Position numbers and translations under genes: made by a program
Shown: positions 1 through 8,537 of the stretch, piece by piece
Layout: each line of letters starts with the position of its first letter
Numbering within the stretch: position 1 is the first letter of the stretch
DNA from: Leptospira barantonii
Lineage (GTDB): Bacteria > Spirochaetota > Leptospiria > Leptospirales > Leptospiraceae
Assembly (NCBI RefSeq): GCF_002811925.1
Contig: NZ_NPDS01000001.1
Location: 310,001 to 374,000, forward strand
Direction: 5' to 3'
Length of the DNA: 64,000 nucleotides
The notes under the pieces: model-generated
Databases searched by the model: none
Seen by the model: the letters and a program-made list of their open reading frames with translations, nothing else
What the model was told of the DNA's origin: nothing

Positions 1-360
1 GATTTTAGGCATCAAAACGTCTTCGTAATGAGAGCGATTGTGAATGTAGATCATTCCTTTGGGTGGAACGTATTTGTGGATTCTCCATAAAAAATCGAAC
101 TGAATCTCTTCCGAGTTCGGTTTTATCCAAGACTTAACACAACAACCTTGAGGATTGATTCCTCCGAAAACGTGTTTGATCGTTCCATCCTTGCCCGCGG
201 TGTCCACTCCTTGCAAAAGAATCAAAATCGAATTCTTTTTCTGCGCGTATAATTTTTCCTGAAGGGTGGAGAGATCCCGAACATATTCTTCCGTTTTTTC
301 AAGGATCTCCTCTTTGATTTTATCCTTCGGCGGAAGAGTGTCTATATCTTTGAGGCGCAT
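1..360 (-). CDS. Polyphosphate kinase 2 family protein, N-terminal part (runs off the left edge)
   Basis: About 120 codons read leftwards from an ATG at 360; the rest lies outside the window. The visible protein starts MRLKDIDTLPPKDK, has a charged helix, and then the PPK2 Walker A-type loop GVDTAGKDGTIKHVF at about residues 51-65, followed by GINPQGC and HNRSHYEDVLMPK. PPK2 enzymes transfer phosphate between polyphosphate and nucleoside di- or monophosphates in the cytoplasm. Which nucleotide this one uses cannot be told from the fragment. It lies 29 bp downstream of the TetR gene on the same strand, so it may be the last gene of the ankyrin-TetR unit. Confidence 0.85.
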   Translation of the reverse strand, partial: MRLKDIDTLPPKDKIKEEILEKTEEYVRDLSTLQEKLYAQKKNSILILLQGVDTAGKDGTIKHVFGGINPQGCCVKSWIKPNSEEIQFDFLWRIHKYVPPKGMIYIHNRSHYEDVLMPKI

Positions 361-389
361 AAGATGAACTCCTAAGAGAATATTAAAGA

Positions 390-1076
390 TTACTTTTTGA
401 ATAAATCGATCATGGATAGAAGCGATTTACGGATCGATCGAAAAAGAGGAAGCGAGGATAGTTTCAAAAGTTGGAATATAAGATCCAGACCCTTTTCGAT
501 CAAAAGTTCGGTTTTCTTTTTGCCTTGCGATTCGTCGAAAAGCCAAACGTAAATGACTCCGACCTGATAAAGCCAAAATAAATAGGGGAGTTCTTCTTTT
601 AAATCCGCCGGTACGGAATCTTTGGAACTCGCAATTGCGTAACTAAAAAGTGCGATGGCATCCTCTCGGATTTGTTTCGTTTCCTTGCTGAACGGGGAAA
701 GAGGATGATTCGGATCGCCTCCGCTCCTTGCAAGAACGTGTAGGAATTTTTCGTAACCCCGGAATTGTCCGAGTTTGAATCGAACTATGTTTTTGATTCT
801 TTCCTTTAGATCGGACTCGGATTTACAAAATTCAATATTTTGAATGTTTGCGACTTCCTGAGTGGTTTTATAAAATTCTAATACGATGTCCTCTTTCGTC
901 TTAAAATGATAATACGAAGCGCCGAGTGCGAGGCCGGCCTTTTGAGCGATGGCTCTCATCGTCGTTTCGTCATAACCGTTTTTTTGAAAAAGGGAAATCG
1001 CGGTTTCAAAAAGAAGAGACCGGGTCGGTTGCGACTTTCCGGTCTCTTTCTGTGATTTTGCTTTTTTTCGAATCAT
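390..1076 (-). CDS. TetR/AcrR family transcriptional regulator
   Basis: A 228-residue protein with the usual TetR layout. The helix-turn-helix lies at about residues 38-65 (TTMRAIAQKAGLALGASYYH, followed by FKTKEDI), and the C-terminal helical ligand domain is not diagnostic. Its ATG overlaps the TGA of the ankyrin gene as ATGA, so the two are translationally coupled and share a promoter. That promoter carries two copies of a 16-bp palindrome (1918-1933 and within 1967-1988), which fits autoregulation by this protein; the assignment of operator to regulator is inference. The ligand is unknown. Confidence 0.88.
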   Translation of the reverse strand: MIRKKAKSQKETGKSQPTRSLLFETAISLFQKNGYDETTMRAIAQKAGLALGASYYHFKTKEDIVLEFYKTTQEVANIQNIEFCKSESDLKERIKNIVRFKLGQFRGYEKFLHVLARSGGDPNHPLSPFSKETKQIREDAIALFSYAIASSKDSVPADLKEELPYLFWLYQVGVIYVWLFDESQGKKKTELLIEKGLDLIFQLLKLSSLPLFRSIRKSLLSMIDLFKK

Positions 1077-1903
1077 GCGTGAACTTCAGCTTCTCCGAAG
1101 GTATGTGAGATTCTTTTTCTGAATTTTGCGAACAGGAACAGGTTGAAAAAATGCATCGCACCCAAAATAAGAAGAACGATTCCCACTTTTGTGGTCAGCA
1201 CTTCGATACATTCCGCCAAATCTATAGGTTTCTGACTGGAGGTCAAGGAAAGGCTTATGTAACCGATGTTGATCAGATAGAAACCGACGATCAAAAGATG
1301 ATTGATCGAGTCCGCGAGTTTTTCCTCTCCGTTGAACATTTTCACGAGAAAGATTCTTCCGTTGTTAAACAAGGTTCTTGCGACCCAGATGGTCATCAAA
1401 ATACTGATGATCAGATAACCGAAGTAAAGTCCGATTGTATACGGGCCTGAAACCGGTTTGGAATATTTCATTCCCTTCGCGGTGAGATAAGCGACCACAC
1501 TGTGATTCCCGTAATAAGAAGCGATGTCGAGCGCGTTCTCGCCGTTTCGAGTCAGATAGTTCAGGTAAGAATCCCGATTGAGAACCAAGTCGATGATTCT
1601 GCTGTCCGGATTTTTCGCCGCGTAGTGAATCGGATATTCTCCGGAATTATCGGGAACGTCGATCCGATTGTTACGATCCAGGACGAACTTGAGCACGTTT
1701 ACGTTTCCGCTTTCGATCGCGTAAAATACGACGGATCGACCTCTGCTGTCCGTATTGTCAAATGAATCGGGCGCAATGGAATGCGCTTTTTCAAGATTCT
1801 CCAGATTTCCTTTGCGGGCTTCTTCGAACAAATCCGATTGCGCGTCTGCGTAACCGGAAGCGGTGATTCCCAAGAACACCGCCCAAAAAAAGATGCGTTT
1901 CAT
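1073..1903 (-). CDS. Ankyrin-repeat membrane protein with signal peptide
   Basis: The start at 1903 gives MKRIFFWAVFLGITASGYADA, a clean signal peptide, with GGAG seven bases upstream; the open frame runs further up to 2101 but would cross the promoter. The mature part holds about three ankyrin repeats (roughly residues 50-145, with motifs such as GRSVVFYAIESGN, GEYPIHYAAKN and GENALDIASYYGN). Three hydrophobic segments follow in the C-terminal half (about 160-265), with a charged stretch between the first and second. A periplasmic ankyrin domain anchored in the inner membrane is the likely topology. It is first gene of a unit with the TetR regulator. I do not recognise a named family for the membrane half. 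Confidence 0.8.
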   Translation of the reverse strand: MKRIFFWAVFLGITASGYADAQSDLFEEARKGNLENLEKAHSIAPDSFDNTDSRGRSVVFYAIESGNVNVLKFVLDRNNRIDVPDNSGEYPIHYAAKNPDSRIIDLVLNRDSYLNYLTRNGENALDIASYYGNHSVVAYLTAKGMKYSKPVSGPYTIGLYFGYLIISILMTIWVARTLFNNGRIFLVKMFNGEEKLADSINHLLIVGFYLINIGYISLSLTSSQKPIDLAECIEVLTTKVGIVLLILGAMHFFNLFLFAKFRKRISHTFGEAEVHA

Positions 1904-1917
1904 AATTTTTCTCCAAA

Positions 1918-1933
1918 TTTGAACATGTTCAAA
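1918..1933. promoter_or_regulatory. Start-proximal operator palindrome
   Basis: A perfect 16-bp palindrome, TTTGAACATGTTCAAA, directly downstream of the -10 box of the ankyrin-TetR promoter. An identical 16-mer lies 52 bp away, centre to centre. Probable binding site of the TetR protein encoded in the same operon. Confidence 0.65.
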
Positions 1934-1961
1934 AAATACAACACGACGAATTCTTTTGCAA
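1933..1961 (-). promoter_or_regulatory. Sigma70-like promoter of the ankyrin-TetR operon
   Basis: On the minus strand, TTGCAA (1961-1956) and TATTTT (1938-1933) are separated by exactly 17 bp and lie 30 bp upstream of the ankyrin ATG. The -35 box starts 5 bp after the upstream palindrome and the -10 box abuts the downstream palindrome, so a bound repressor would block polymerase at both ends. Confidence 0.6.
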
Positions 1962-1966
1962 GAACA

Positions 1967-1988
1967 AAATTTGAACATGTTCAAATTT
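1967..1988. promoter_or_regulatory. Distal operator palindrome
   Basis: A perfect 22-bp palindrome with core TTTGAACATGTTCAAA (1970-1985) flanked by AAA and TTT. Its centre is 52 bp, about five helical turns, from the start-proximal copy, which would place both bound dimers on the same DNA face. It lies between the divergent ankyrin and PadR promoters. Confidence 0.65.
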
Positions 1989-2056
1989 ATTTTCGAATTT
2001 GTAGCCTTCCGTTTCCGGAGTTTGGGAAGAATCCGGTTCGGTTTTGTAAAAAAGGC

Positions 2057-2092
2057 TTGAGTCCGATTTGAATATATCCATAATGGATATAT
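2057..2092 (+). promoter_or_regulatory. PadR promoter with overlapping operator; mRNA probably leaderless
   Basis: TTGAGT (2057-2062), a 16-bp spacer and CATAAT (2079-2084) form a promoter whose predicted start falls at or next to the PadR ATG (2091). A perfect inverted repeat with 10-bp arms and one central base (ATATATCCAT, A, ATGGATATAT; 2072-2092) covers the -10 box and the first two bases of the start codon. No Shine-Dalgarno sequence is visible. Autorepression by the PadR protein is the natural reading. Confidence 0.6.
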
Positions 2093-2441
2093 GGCTCTCA
2101 AGGAAGAATCGCTCGAAACAAAAGGAATTACACCCGCGATGTTTCATATTCTTCTTTCTTTGGCGGAAGGGGCGCAACACGGATACGGAATCGGAAAGTC
2201 CGTCGAAGAATCTTCGGAAGGAAGTTTCAAACTCGGACCGGGAACCTTGTATCGAACTTTGGAATCGATCCGCGGTTTCGGATGGATTCGTTATTCCAAG
2301 AAAAGAGCGAACGAAAACGACGATCCGAGAAGATTGTATTACGAGATTACGTCCGAAGGAAAAGAGATTCTCGTGTACGAACTTAAAAAACTCGAAGTTA
2401 CCTTAAAAAGAGCGAAGAAGTTGGACTTGTTAGGTAACTAA
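2091..2441 (+). CDS. PadR family transcriptional regulator
   Basis: A 116-residue protein matching the short PadR type: a winged helix with MFHILLSLAEGAQHGYGIGK (about residues 17-36), then FKLGPGTLYRTLESIRGFGW and the wing DDPRRLYYEITSEGKEIL, ending in a short dimerisation helix. It is the first gene of a three-gene unit, with one base to the next gene. The start codon overlaps the operator palindrome and lacks a ribosome-binding site, consistent with a leaderless transcript. PadR proteins usually repress a neighbouring transporter or membrane gene and sense small hydrophobic compounds; the ligand here is unknown. Confidence 0.9.
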   Translation: MALKEESLETKGITPAMFHILLSLAEGAQHGYGIGKSVEESSEGSFKLGPGTLYRTLESIRGFGWIRYSKKRANENDDPRRLYYEITSEGKEILVYELKKLEVTLKRAKKLDLLGN

Positions 2442-2442
2442 A

Positions 2443-2949
2443 ATGCTTTTCCGATGTTTTCAAATCCTGATCGAAACGGCTTATCCTTCCTCTTTTCCGA
2501 AAAGAATGAAGGACGCATTGCAAATCCATCTGGAAGACTCGTATCTGGACGGCAATTTTAGAATATTCCATTTATTTGATATACTCGGAGTGGGGTTTAA
2601 GGAAAGAATTTCAAGCGAATTCAGATTGTTTCGTCTTTCCTGGCAAAACGAACGCGGGTCCGTTCTCGGTTTGATTCTTTTAATTCCATGGAATCTTTTT
2701 TCGGTTTTGATTTTGGCGAGTTTGTTTCTGGGCGGACCGGGTTGGTTGAAAACATTTCGGAATTTTCCCTATGAAAGAAACGGTTCCGCGGAATTCTTTC
2801 TTCCCGCTCTTTTATTTTTGGCGGGAATTTTATTGGTTCGGGATTTGATTTTTCTAAAAAGGGAACGTTCCGTTTTTAAAAGATATTCCTATCTGTTCTA
2901 TATAAATATGAGTTTGATCGTTCCTTTCTTTTTGATTCTAATTCTTTGA
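2443..2949 (+). CDS. Membrane protein of the PadR operon
   Basis: A 168-residue protein with an N-terminal amphipathic cytoplasmic part (about 1-75) and three hydrophobic segments (about 76-98, 117-132 and 148-167). It starts one base after the PadR stop and ends just before the GyrI-like gene, so all three are co-transcribed. The arrangement PadR plus small membrane protein is common in bacteria, but I do not recognise this family. The N-terminal part ([16 protein letters not shown]) resembles the cytoplasmic start of proteins encoded next to PadR regulators in other phyla; that is a weak impression. Confidence 0.7.
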   Translation: MLFRCFQILIETAYPSSFPKRMKDALQIHLEDSYLDGNFRIFHLFDILGVGFKERISSEFRLFRLSWQNERGSVLGLILLIPWNLFSVLILASLFLGGPGWLKTFRNFPYERNGSAEFFLPALLFLAGILLVRDLIFLKRERSVFKRYSYLFYINMSLIVPFFLILIL

Positions 2950-2956
2950 GGTGTAT

Positions 2957-3502
2957 ATGAAAATTTTCGCACTGAGCGTTTTAGTATTAACGCTTTTGAT
3001 CGTTGCCTTTTTGTTTTATATGGGCGCTTTCGATCGTGTTCAAGTTCAGGAAGAAGTGAAGGGACCTTATTACGTTCTTTCCCACGAAAGAATCGGAGAT
3101 TACAGAAACGTGGGAGTCACTTTCGAAACTCTTCAAAAAGAACTTCCCGAAAAAGGAATTCGGGACTTTAAACTTTTCGCGATTTATCTGGACAATCCGA
3201 ATCACGTTCCTAAAGAAAAACTACGATGCGAAGTAGGCGCGGTACTCGCGGAACCTATATCAAAGATTCCTGATGGACTTTCGATCGAGTTGAAATCGAG
3301 AACCATTCCCGCGAGAAAATATCTTTTTGCGGAATTTCCGCTGAAGAATTTCGTTTCCATCTTTCTCGGAATCTATAAGGTTTATCCGAAACTTTTCAGA
3401 GCCTGCGAAGAAAAAGGTTGCGACTTAAACGGAAGAGCTTCGATGGAAATTTACGAACCTCTTACCGCAAATAAAACGACTTATCTTCTTCCCTTGGATT
3501 GA
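2957..3502 (+). CDS. Membrane-anchored GyrI-like effector-binding protein
   Basis: The ATG at 2957 is preferred over a GTG at 2951 because GAGG (2948-2951) then lies five bases upstream. The protein has one N-terminal transmembrane helix (about residues 2-24) followed by a GyrI-like/AraC effector-binding fold of about 150 residues: [49 protein letters not shown], and the closing MEIYEPL. Such domains bind small hydrophobic ligands. As the last gene of the PadR unit it may sequester or sense the same ligand outside the membrane; this is inference. Confidence 0.75.
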   Translation: MKIFALSVLVLTLLIVAFLFYMGAFDRVQVQEEVKGPYYVLSHERIGDYRNVGVTFETLQKELPEKGIRDFKLFAIYLDNPNHVPKEKLRCEVGAVLAEPISKIPDGLSIELKSRTIPARKYLFAEFPLKNFVSIFLGIYKVYPKLFRACEEKGCDLNGRASMEIYEPLTANKTTYLLPLD

Positions 3503-3516
3503 ACGTATAACGGCTC

Positions 3517-4446
3517 TTATTTTTTTAAGAATTCCAAAATTTTAGGAGCCACTCTTTCCGGAGATTCATAGTGAGGAACATGTCCTTCCTCATCCAGTGG
3601 CAGAAACTCCGTACCGGGAAGAGTCTTCAACACGATCTCGTGTAGATAAAAAGGAACGACCCGATCCTGTTTTCCCCAGATCAAAAGTTTCGGGATCGGA
3701 TTCTTACCGAGTCTTCCGTATTCTTCCTGAAAGGATTCGAGACGCATATTGCGAAGACTGGAAAGAATGGCTCGTTTGAAACCGATGAACTGCATCTGTT
3801 CTCTGTATTCTTTTTCCAAATTGGGAAAACGTTCCGGTTTAAAAAAATTCTTTTTAGCACCTTTGCGAAGAATTCCGTCCCCGAAAGATTTGCTCAGATA
3901 TTCGCCGATCCAAGGCAGACGAGTGATTCTACCGATCGAAGGGATTTCCATTGGAAAACCCGCGGGTGCGATCAATACGAGTTTTTTAACACGTTCCGGA
4001 TGTTTGAGAATGAAGTCTGTTACGATGACCCCGCCCATGGACGTTCCGATAAGATATATCTGTTTTTGAATATTCAAAGAATTTAATAAATTACTCAACT
4101 GTCGATCGAACAGATCCGGATTATACGTGGTGTCCGGGCGATCGGAAAGCCCTCTTCCAAACAGATCGAAACGAAGAACCCTATAACCTTCCTCTTGAAG
4201 TCTCTTTGAAAGAGGTTCGTATATAAAAATGGGGTTGGAAAATCCCTGCACCAATACGACCGGTTGTCCGTTTTCCGGACCTTCCCACTCGTAATGAACA
4301 AATCCGTCCGGAGTTTCTAAAAACGAACCCGTACTTTTGGATCGTATCTCCGAGTCGATGCGTTTGGATTCTCCGTCTCCCAAAAATGGAAGTGCGACGA
4401 TGATAACGGCCAAAAGGGAAAGAATGGAAATCAGGATTCGTTTCAT
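3517..4446 (-). CDS. Alpha/beta hydrolase with N-terminal membrane anchor
   Basis: Starting at the ATG at 4446, the 309-residue protein opens with MKRILISILSLLAVIIVALP, an anchor or signal sequence; the frame extends to 4659 but that part overlaps the redoxin gene. The catalytic triad is visible: nucleophile serine in GTSMGG (about residue 133), acid in WGKQDRVVP and histidine in EEGHVPHYE near the C-terminus. The oxyanion region is VLVQGFSNP, and RFDLFGRGLSDRP follows. The substrate is unknown; the family includes esterases, lipases and epoxide hydrolases. Confidence 0.85.
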   Translation of the reverse strand: MKRILISILSLLAVIIVALPFLGDGESKRIDSEIRSKSTGSFLETPDGFVHYEWEGPENGQPVVLVQGFSNPIFIYEPLSKRLQEEGYRVLRFDLFGRGLSDRPDTTYNPDLFDRQLSNLLNSLNIQKQIYLIGTSMGGVIVTDFILKHPERVKKLVLIAPAGFPMEIPSIGRITRLPWIGEYLSKSFGDGILRKGAKKNFFKPERFPNLEKEYREQMQFIGFKRAILSSLRNMRLESFQEEYGRLGKNPIPKLLIWGKQDRVVPFYLHEIVLKTLPGTEFLPLDEEGHVPHYESPERVAPKILEFLKK

Positions 4447-4564
4447 GGTCCAAGAATAGTTTTGCTTCAAATTAAATGCAAGAAGTTTCCCCGGTTTTTC
4501 AAACGTTCGCGATCGTAGAATTTTTTGTAAAAATCCGATTTTTTCTAAAATGATACCTAAATAA

Positions 4565-4582
4565 TTGTTGCTTAGGCAACAA
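4565..4582. promoter_or_regulatory. MarR-type operator upstream of the redoxin gene
   Basis: A perfect inverted repeat TTGTTGCTTAGGCAACAA (7-bp arms, 4-bp centre) 40 bp before the redoxin ATG. Its half-site TTGTTGCTT recurs in the promoter of the MarR gene that ends next to the redoxin gene, so one regulator probably controls both. Confidence 0.65.
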
Positions 4583-4621
4583 AATGCGTCTAAAATCAAA
4601 GAAGAATAAAAGGAGATTTTT

Positions 4622-5158
4622 ATGAAATTAAAAGCGGGAGATACTGCGAAAGAATTCACGGTAAAGGATCATTTGGGGAAAACGATCGGTTTTGCCGATC
4701 TAAAAGGAAAACACACCTTGTTGGCTTTTTTTAGAAACGCGGAATGTGCTTTGTGCAATCTAAGGGTGCATCAACTCTTAAACGCTTATCCGGCGTTGCA
4801 GAAACAAGGCCTTCAGGTTCTTGCGGTTTTCGAATCCACAAAAGAAAGTATAGAGAAGAGTGTCGGCAATCGCGAACTTCCCTTTTCCTTGATCCCGGAT
4901 CCGAACAACGATCTCTATCGTTTGTATGACGTTGGGTTTTCTTGGTTCGGAGTTTTTAAGACGATTCTAACTTCTAAAAAGGAAATTCAAGAAGCGGAGA
5001 ATCTAGGATTCGAAATGAAAAAAGTTCCGGGTATGAAAATGGATCGTATGCCCGCGGAGTTTTTGATCGGTCCCGATCTAAAAGTGGAAATCGCGAAATT
5101 TTCTACGAAGGTTACGGATCACATTCCTTTGGAAGATTTAAAGGCGCATCTGAATTGA
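4622..5158 (+). CDS. AhpC/TSA-family redoxin
   Basis: A 178-residue thioredoxin-fold protein with AGG three bases upstream of a GGAG-type start region. It begins MKLKAGDTAKEFTVKDHLGK, has LLAFFRNAECALCNLRVHQL at about residues 37-56 with a CxxC pair (CALC), and continues with VLAVFESTKESI and the conserved FSLIPDPNNDLYRLYDV. Such proteins reduce peroxides or organic disulphides with a thiol donor. The CxxC in place of the single peroxidatic cysteine of classic AhpC suggests an atypical two-cysteine or thioredoxin-like mechanism. It converges with the MarR gene three bases away and shares its operator motif. Confidence 0.85.
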   Translation: MKLKAGDTAKEFTVKDHLGKTIGFADLKGKHTLLAFFRNAECALCNLRVHQLLNAYPALQKQGLQVLAVFESTKESIEKSVGNRELPFSLIPDPNNDLYRLYDVGFSWFGVFKTILTSKKEIQEAENLGFEMKKVPGMKMDRMPAEFLIGPDLKVEIAKFSTKVTDHIPLEDLKAHLN

Positions 5159-5161
5159 AGA

Positions 5162-5629
5162 TTAGATTCTTCCGTCTAACACGTTTGCTTCGATCGTTTC
5201 GGAGATTCTTTTCAGGGTTTGCAGATCGTTCGGGCTGAGTCCCTTGTAGATCAGCTTTCGTTCCTTCAACATCATGGGAATCGTTCTTTCCAAAAGAGCC
5301 TTTCCCTTTTTTGTCATCACGATCTTGAACTTTCTTCTGTCCTCGGAATCGTCAACCCGTTGAACCAGTTCTTTTTTTTCCAATCCGTCCAAAAGACGAG
5401 TAACGTTCGGTCTGTCCTTAAACGTTTTGTCCACGAGATCCGTTTGGGACGCTGTGCCGTTCGCGTTGAGTTGGTTGAGTAGAATCCATTGTTCCACGGT
5501 GACGTCCTCGTTGTTGTCGGACATGAGCTTAGTAAAATGCAGACGCAAAAGACGATCCGTTCTATGAAAATAATAAGCGAACGCGGTGTCGATGAGTTGT
5601 GAGGTTTTTGTTTCTTTGGAAGAGTTCAT
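5162..5629 (-). CDS. MarR family transcriptional regulator
   Basis: A 155-residue winged-helix regulator: VTVEQWILLNQLNANGTASQ (about 45-64), the recognition helix NVTRLLDGLEKKELVQRV and the wing DSEDRRKFKIVMTKKGK, framed by dimerisation helices. GGAG lies nine bases before the ATG. Its promoter contains two copies of the TTGTTGCTT half-site also found before the convergent redoxin gene, so it probably represses itself and that gene. It lacks an obvious OhrR-type N-terminal redox cysteine, so it may sense a ligand and not peroxide. Confidence 0.88.
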   Translation of the reverse strand: MNSSKETKTSQLIDTAFAYYFHRTDRLLRLHFTKLMSDNNEDVTVEQWILLNQLNANGTASQTDLVDKTFKDRPNVTRLLDGLEKKELVQRVDDSEDRRKFKIVMTKKGKALLERTIPMMLKERKLIYKGLSPNDLQTLKRISETIEANVLDGRI

Positions 5630-5650
5630 GGATCATTCTCCGTAGATCCA

Positions 5651-5680
5651 TTGTTGCTTCTATAATCGTTGCTTCAACAA
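5651..5680. promoter_or_regulatory. MarR autoregulatory operators
   Basis: On the plus strand the half-site TTGTTGCTT (5651-5659) is followed by an imperfect palindrome GTTGCTTCAAC (5668-5678) and AA. On the minus strand a -10-like ATTATA lies between the two elements, 22 to 50 bp before the MarR ATG. The motif matches the redoxin operator at 4565-4582. Confidence 0.6.
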
Positions 5681-5715
5681 TAATATGGTGGTTTTGATTT
5701 TGTCGTTCGGTTTCG

Positions 5716-5910
5716 TTAAACGCCGTCGATCAGTTTACGCACAAATTCCATTTTGGAACCGGATTGCATCAAAGCGACGTAGATTTCTTTCCGGATTTTC
5801 GTGAAACTTTGTTCGTTTCCTTCGCGGAATCGAATCAACAGATCTCCGTTGTCCTCGTCGTAACCCACGGATTCGATTTCGGGAGATGATATGTAATGGG
5901 TTTCCATCAT
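5716..5910 (-). CDS. KTSC domain protein
   Basis: A 64-residue protein with the short KTSC-type pattern: IESVGYDEDNGDLLIRFREG, then FTKIRKEIYVALMQSGSKME and a final helix. The start is one of two adjacent ATGs one base after the stop of the receiver-like gene, so the two are co-transcribed. The KTSC signature residues themselves are only partly kept. Function of the family is poorly known; some members are linked to RNA or phage proteins. Confidence 0.65.
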   Translation of the reverse strand: MMETHYISSPEIESVGYDEDNGDLLIRFREGNEQSFTKIRKEIYVALMQSGSKMEFVRKLIDGV

Positions 5911-5911
5911 A

Positions 5912-6784
5912 TCAAAGAAACTCGCCGATCCAGCTTAGAATTTTTTGAAGTTTGATCTTTTCCAGATTGGAGTCGGAAACCTGAGTCGATCTTGTTTTTT
6001 CGATCCGAATGCCGGTCGGTCTCGTATCGGTTCTGAATTCGAAGATCATCCGTTTGAAATTTTCGGAACCGTAATTCTCCCTTTCAAGTTCGGGGATCGA
6101 ATGATTCAAAATTTCGAATATTTCTTTTTCTGAATATAGTTCCTGACAAAAGTCTCGGATTCCCGCGGACAAATCCTGAAAGAGATTCTCCCTTTTTACG
6201 TCTCGGATCCCGACGACCGGTGGAAAGATCGCCCTTTGCGGAAGATTCTTCAGTTGATCGACCGCGTCCTTGACGTTCATTCTTTCCCAATCCACAAAGA
6301 GCAATCCGGGTTCGTATTCGCGGAACTTTTCTTTGAGCGAGGACAATTCTCTGCAAGGATAGGTTTCCCATCCGATCACTTTCAAGTGAGCGCGGATTCT
6401 TTGAAACAAAAGAGAATCGGGTCCGATCACAAGAGCGTTCAATCCTTTTTTTTGCGGAAGATTCTCCAGCGGAACGTCCACGACGTTCGAGGTTTGTAAG
6501 TCTAAAAAATAATTCAGACCTTGTTCGAATAAATTCTTCAGAAGGGAAGGTTCGATTCTTCCCAAGAGCAAGGGTTGTTTGGACCAATCCAACGCGGTTT
6601 GTAAGGAATCCGTTTCGATCGTTTTGCGAATGACGATTTGTCCGGGGTTTACATCGGGAAATCTTCCCGCTCCGGCCCATTCTTGAACGGAAATTTCTTT
6701 CCAATCCAAGAGAGAGAACAACAGCTTTTCTTCCTTTTTTGTAAGTCCGTTTAGAAAGAGACAATCGAAGAGTAGGCTTGCCAT
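5912..6784 (-). CDS. Receiver-like domain protein of unknown function
   Basis: A 290-residue cytoplasmic protein. Residues about 115-235 look like a degenerate response-regulator receiver: [20 protein letters not shown] at the start, then [15 protein letters not shown] where VDWE takes the place of the phospho-acceptor strand, [14 protein letters not shown] where the conserved lysine is not clearly present, and [16 protein letters not shown]. The N-terminal 110 residues and the basic C-terminal tail match nothing I recognise. It is divergent from the PhaR-like gene (76 bp) and followed by the KTSC gene. Confidence 0.6.
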   Translation of the reverse strand: MASLLFDCLFLNGLTKKEEKLLFSLLDWKEISVQEWAGAGRFPDVNPGQIVIRKTIETDSLQTALDWSKQPLLLGRIEPSLLKNLFEQGLNYFLDLQTSNVVDVPLENLPQKKGLNALVIGPDSLLFQRIRAHLKVIGWETYPCRELSSLKEKFREYEPGLLFVDWERMNVKDAVDQLKNLPQRAIFPPVVGIRDVKRENLFQDLSAGIRDFCQELYSEKEIFEILNHSIPELERENYGSENFKRMIFEFRTDTRPTGIRIEKTRSTQVSDSNLEKIKLQKILSWIGEFL

Positions 6785-6860
6785 GGGTATTTTGCTTGAC
6801 CGAAGGCTTTTCCGGCGAATTCTAGAATTGTGCGATGCGTAAAAGACGCAACCAATTAAA

Positions 6861-7421
<561 letters not shown>

Positions 7422-7471
7422 AACTTTAAGCCGACGATTCCGAAAACCGATATTACAAGAGAGGGAATTCC

Positions 7472-8350
7472 ATGTTTAAGAATATTTCGATCTCTATCAT
7501 TTTGTTTTCTATCAGTGTTTTGCCTTTATTTGCCGGTGGCGATAAGGCGGTAGAATACGCCGATAGAGCCTATTTCGAACAGATCCGCAAACTTGAATCC
7601 GGTTCTTACGAAGAGAAAGTGGACGCGGCCGATTATCTCAAATTCGTCAGCAACAAACTCGCGGTTCGCCCTCTTTTAAACGCGCTTCGCGGAAATCCAA
7701 AAGTTCCGAAGTCGCTTGAAAATCATCCTTATTTAAAATTCACGATCGCTCAGGCTCTTTCCATGATGGATCAGGAAATCGCGATCAAACCTACGATCGA
7801 AGAATACAAAAAGATCGAACCGACCATTTTGGAAAAGGACGAACCGTATTTTACGTCTAAGGACGATTATACGATGGTCATCGCCGCCGGTGAAATTTTA
7901 AGAACGATCGGAAGTTATCCGTACGCTAAGGAATCCGAAGACGTTCTCGTAAACGCTCTCAGTCATCCGAACTTTTATATCCGCGCGTCCGCGGCCGACG
8001 GTTTGAAATTTATGAACCGCAAGGAAACCGTAAACTTTCTCGTTTCCACTTTGGAAAAGGAAAAGAACGATTTCACAAAAGCGGCTCTTCTCAACTCGAT
8101 CGTGAATATTATGAAAGTTGCGGATAAAAGTTTTTACGCTCTTTGTGATATGATTAAAAGCGAGAATCCTTCCGTACGTTATAGAGTTTCTATGGCTCTC
8201 GGCGAAGTGGATTTGAAAGCCGCGGAATTTTATCTTCGTCAGGCGCTTTTGGTCGAGGATAAACAAAACGTTCGCGATCAGATTCGTAAGGATTTGGCGA
8301 CCGTTCTCGGGTTTAAACTTCCCACGATTTCGGTTCTTTCCGTCGAATAA
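7472..8350 (+). CDS. Secreted HEAT-repeat protein
   Basis: A 292-residue protein with a signal peptide (about 1-21, ending in LPLFAGG) and GAGGG a few bases before the ATG. The mature part is a series of helical pairs of HEAT type, for example [35 protein letters not shown] and [20 protein letters not shown]. Such solenoids mediate protein binding in the periplasm. It may be co-transcribed with the PhaR-like gene (50 bp upstream) and is closed by a strong terminator. Confidence 0.78.
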   Translation: MFKNISISIILFSISVLPLFAGGDKAVEYADRAYFEQIRKLESGSYEEKVDAADYLKFVSNKLAVRPLLNALRGNPKVPKSLENHPYLKFTIAQALSMMDQEIAIKPTIEEYKKIEPTILEKDEPYFTSKDDYTMVIAAGEILRTIGSYPYAKESEDVLVNALSHPNFYIRASAADGLKFMNRKETVNFLVSTLEKEKNDFTKAALLNSIVNIMKVADKSFYALCDMIKSENPSVRYRVSMALGEVDLKAAEFYLRQALLVEDKQNVRDQIRKDLATVLGFKLPTISVLSVE

Positions 8351-8411
8351 GAGACATTATCGAATTCTAATATTCTCTCCTAAATCAAAAAGATAAACCA
8401 AACCGGTACTG

Positions 8412-8437
8412 AAAGCTCCCGAATAGGGAGCTTTTTT
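8412..8437 (+). terminator. Rho-independent terminator after the HEAT gene
   Basis: AAAGCTCCC (8412-8420), loop GAATA, GGGAGCTTT with a run of six T. It lies 62 bp beyond the HEAT-protein stop codon. Confidence 0.85.
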
Positions 8438-8537
8438 GTTTTTAGGGCATGGTGTCGTTGCGAGATTCGTCGAAGTTCTTTCGAGATCCGCGGGTTTGTT
8501 GCTTGGATCGTGATCGATTGATTTGATCGTTTTTAGA

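Noticed and set aside
1918..1988. LexA boxes in the ankyrin-TetR promoter
   Set aside because: The leptospiral LexA motif is TTTG-N5-CAAA; here the spacing is N8, and the core GAACATGTTC also differs from the GAAC-N4-GTTC type.
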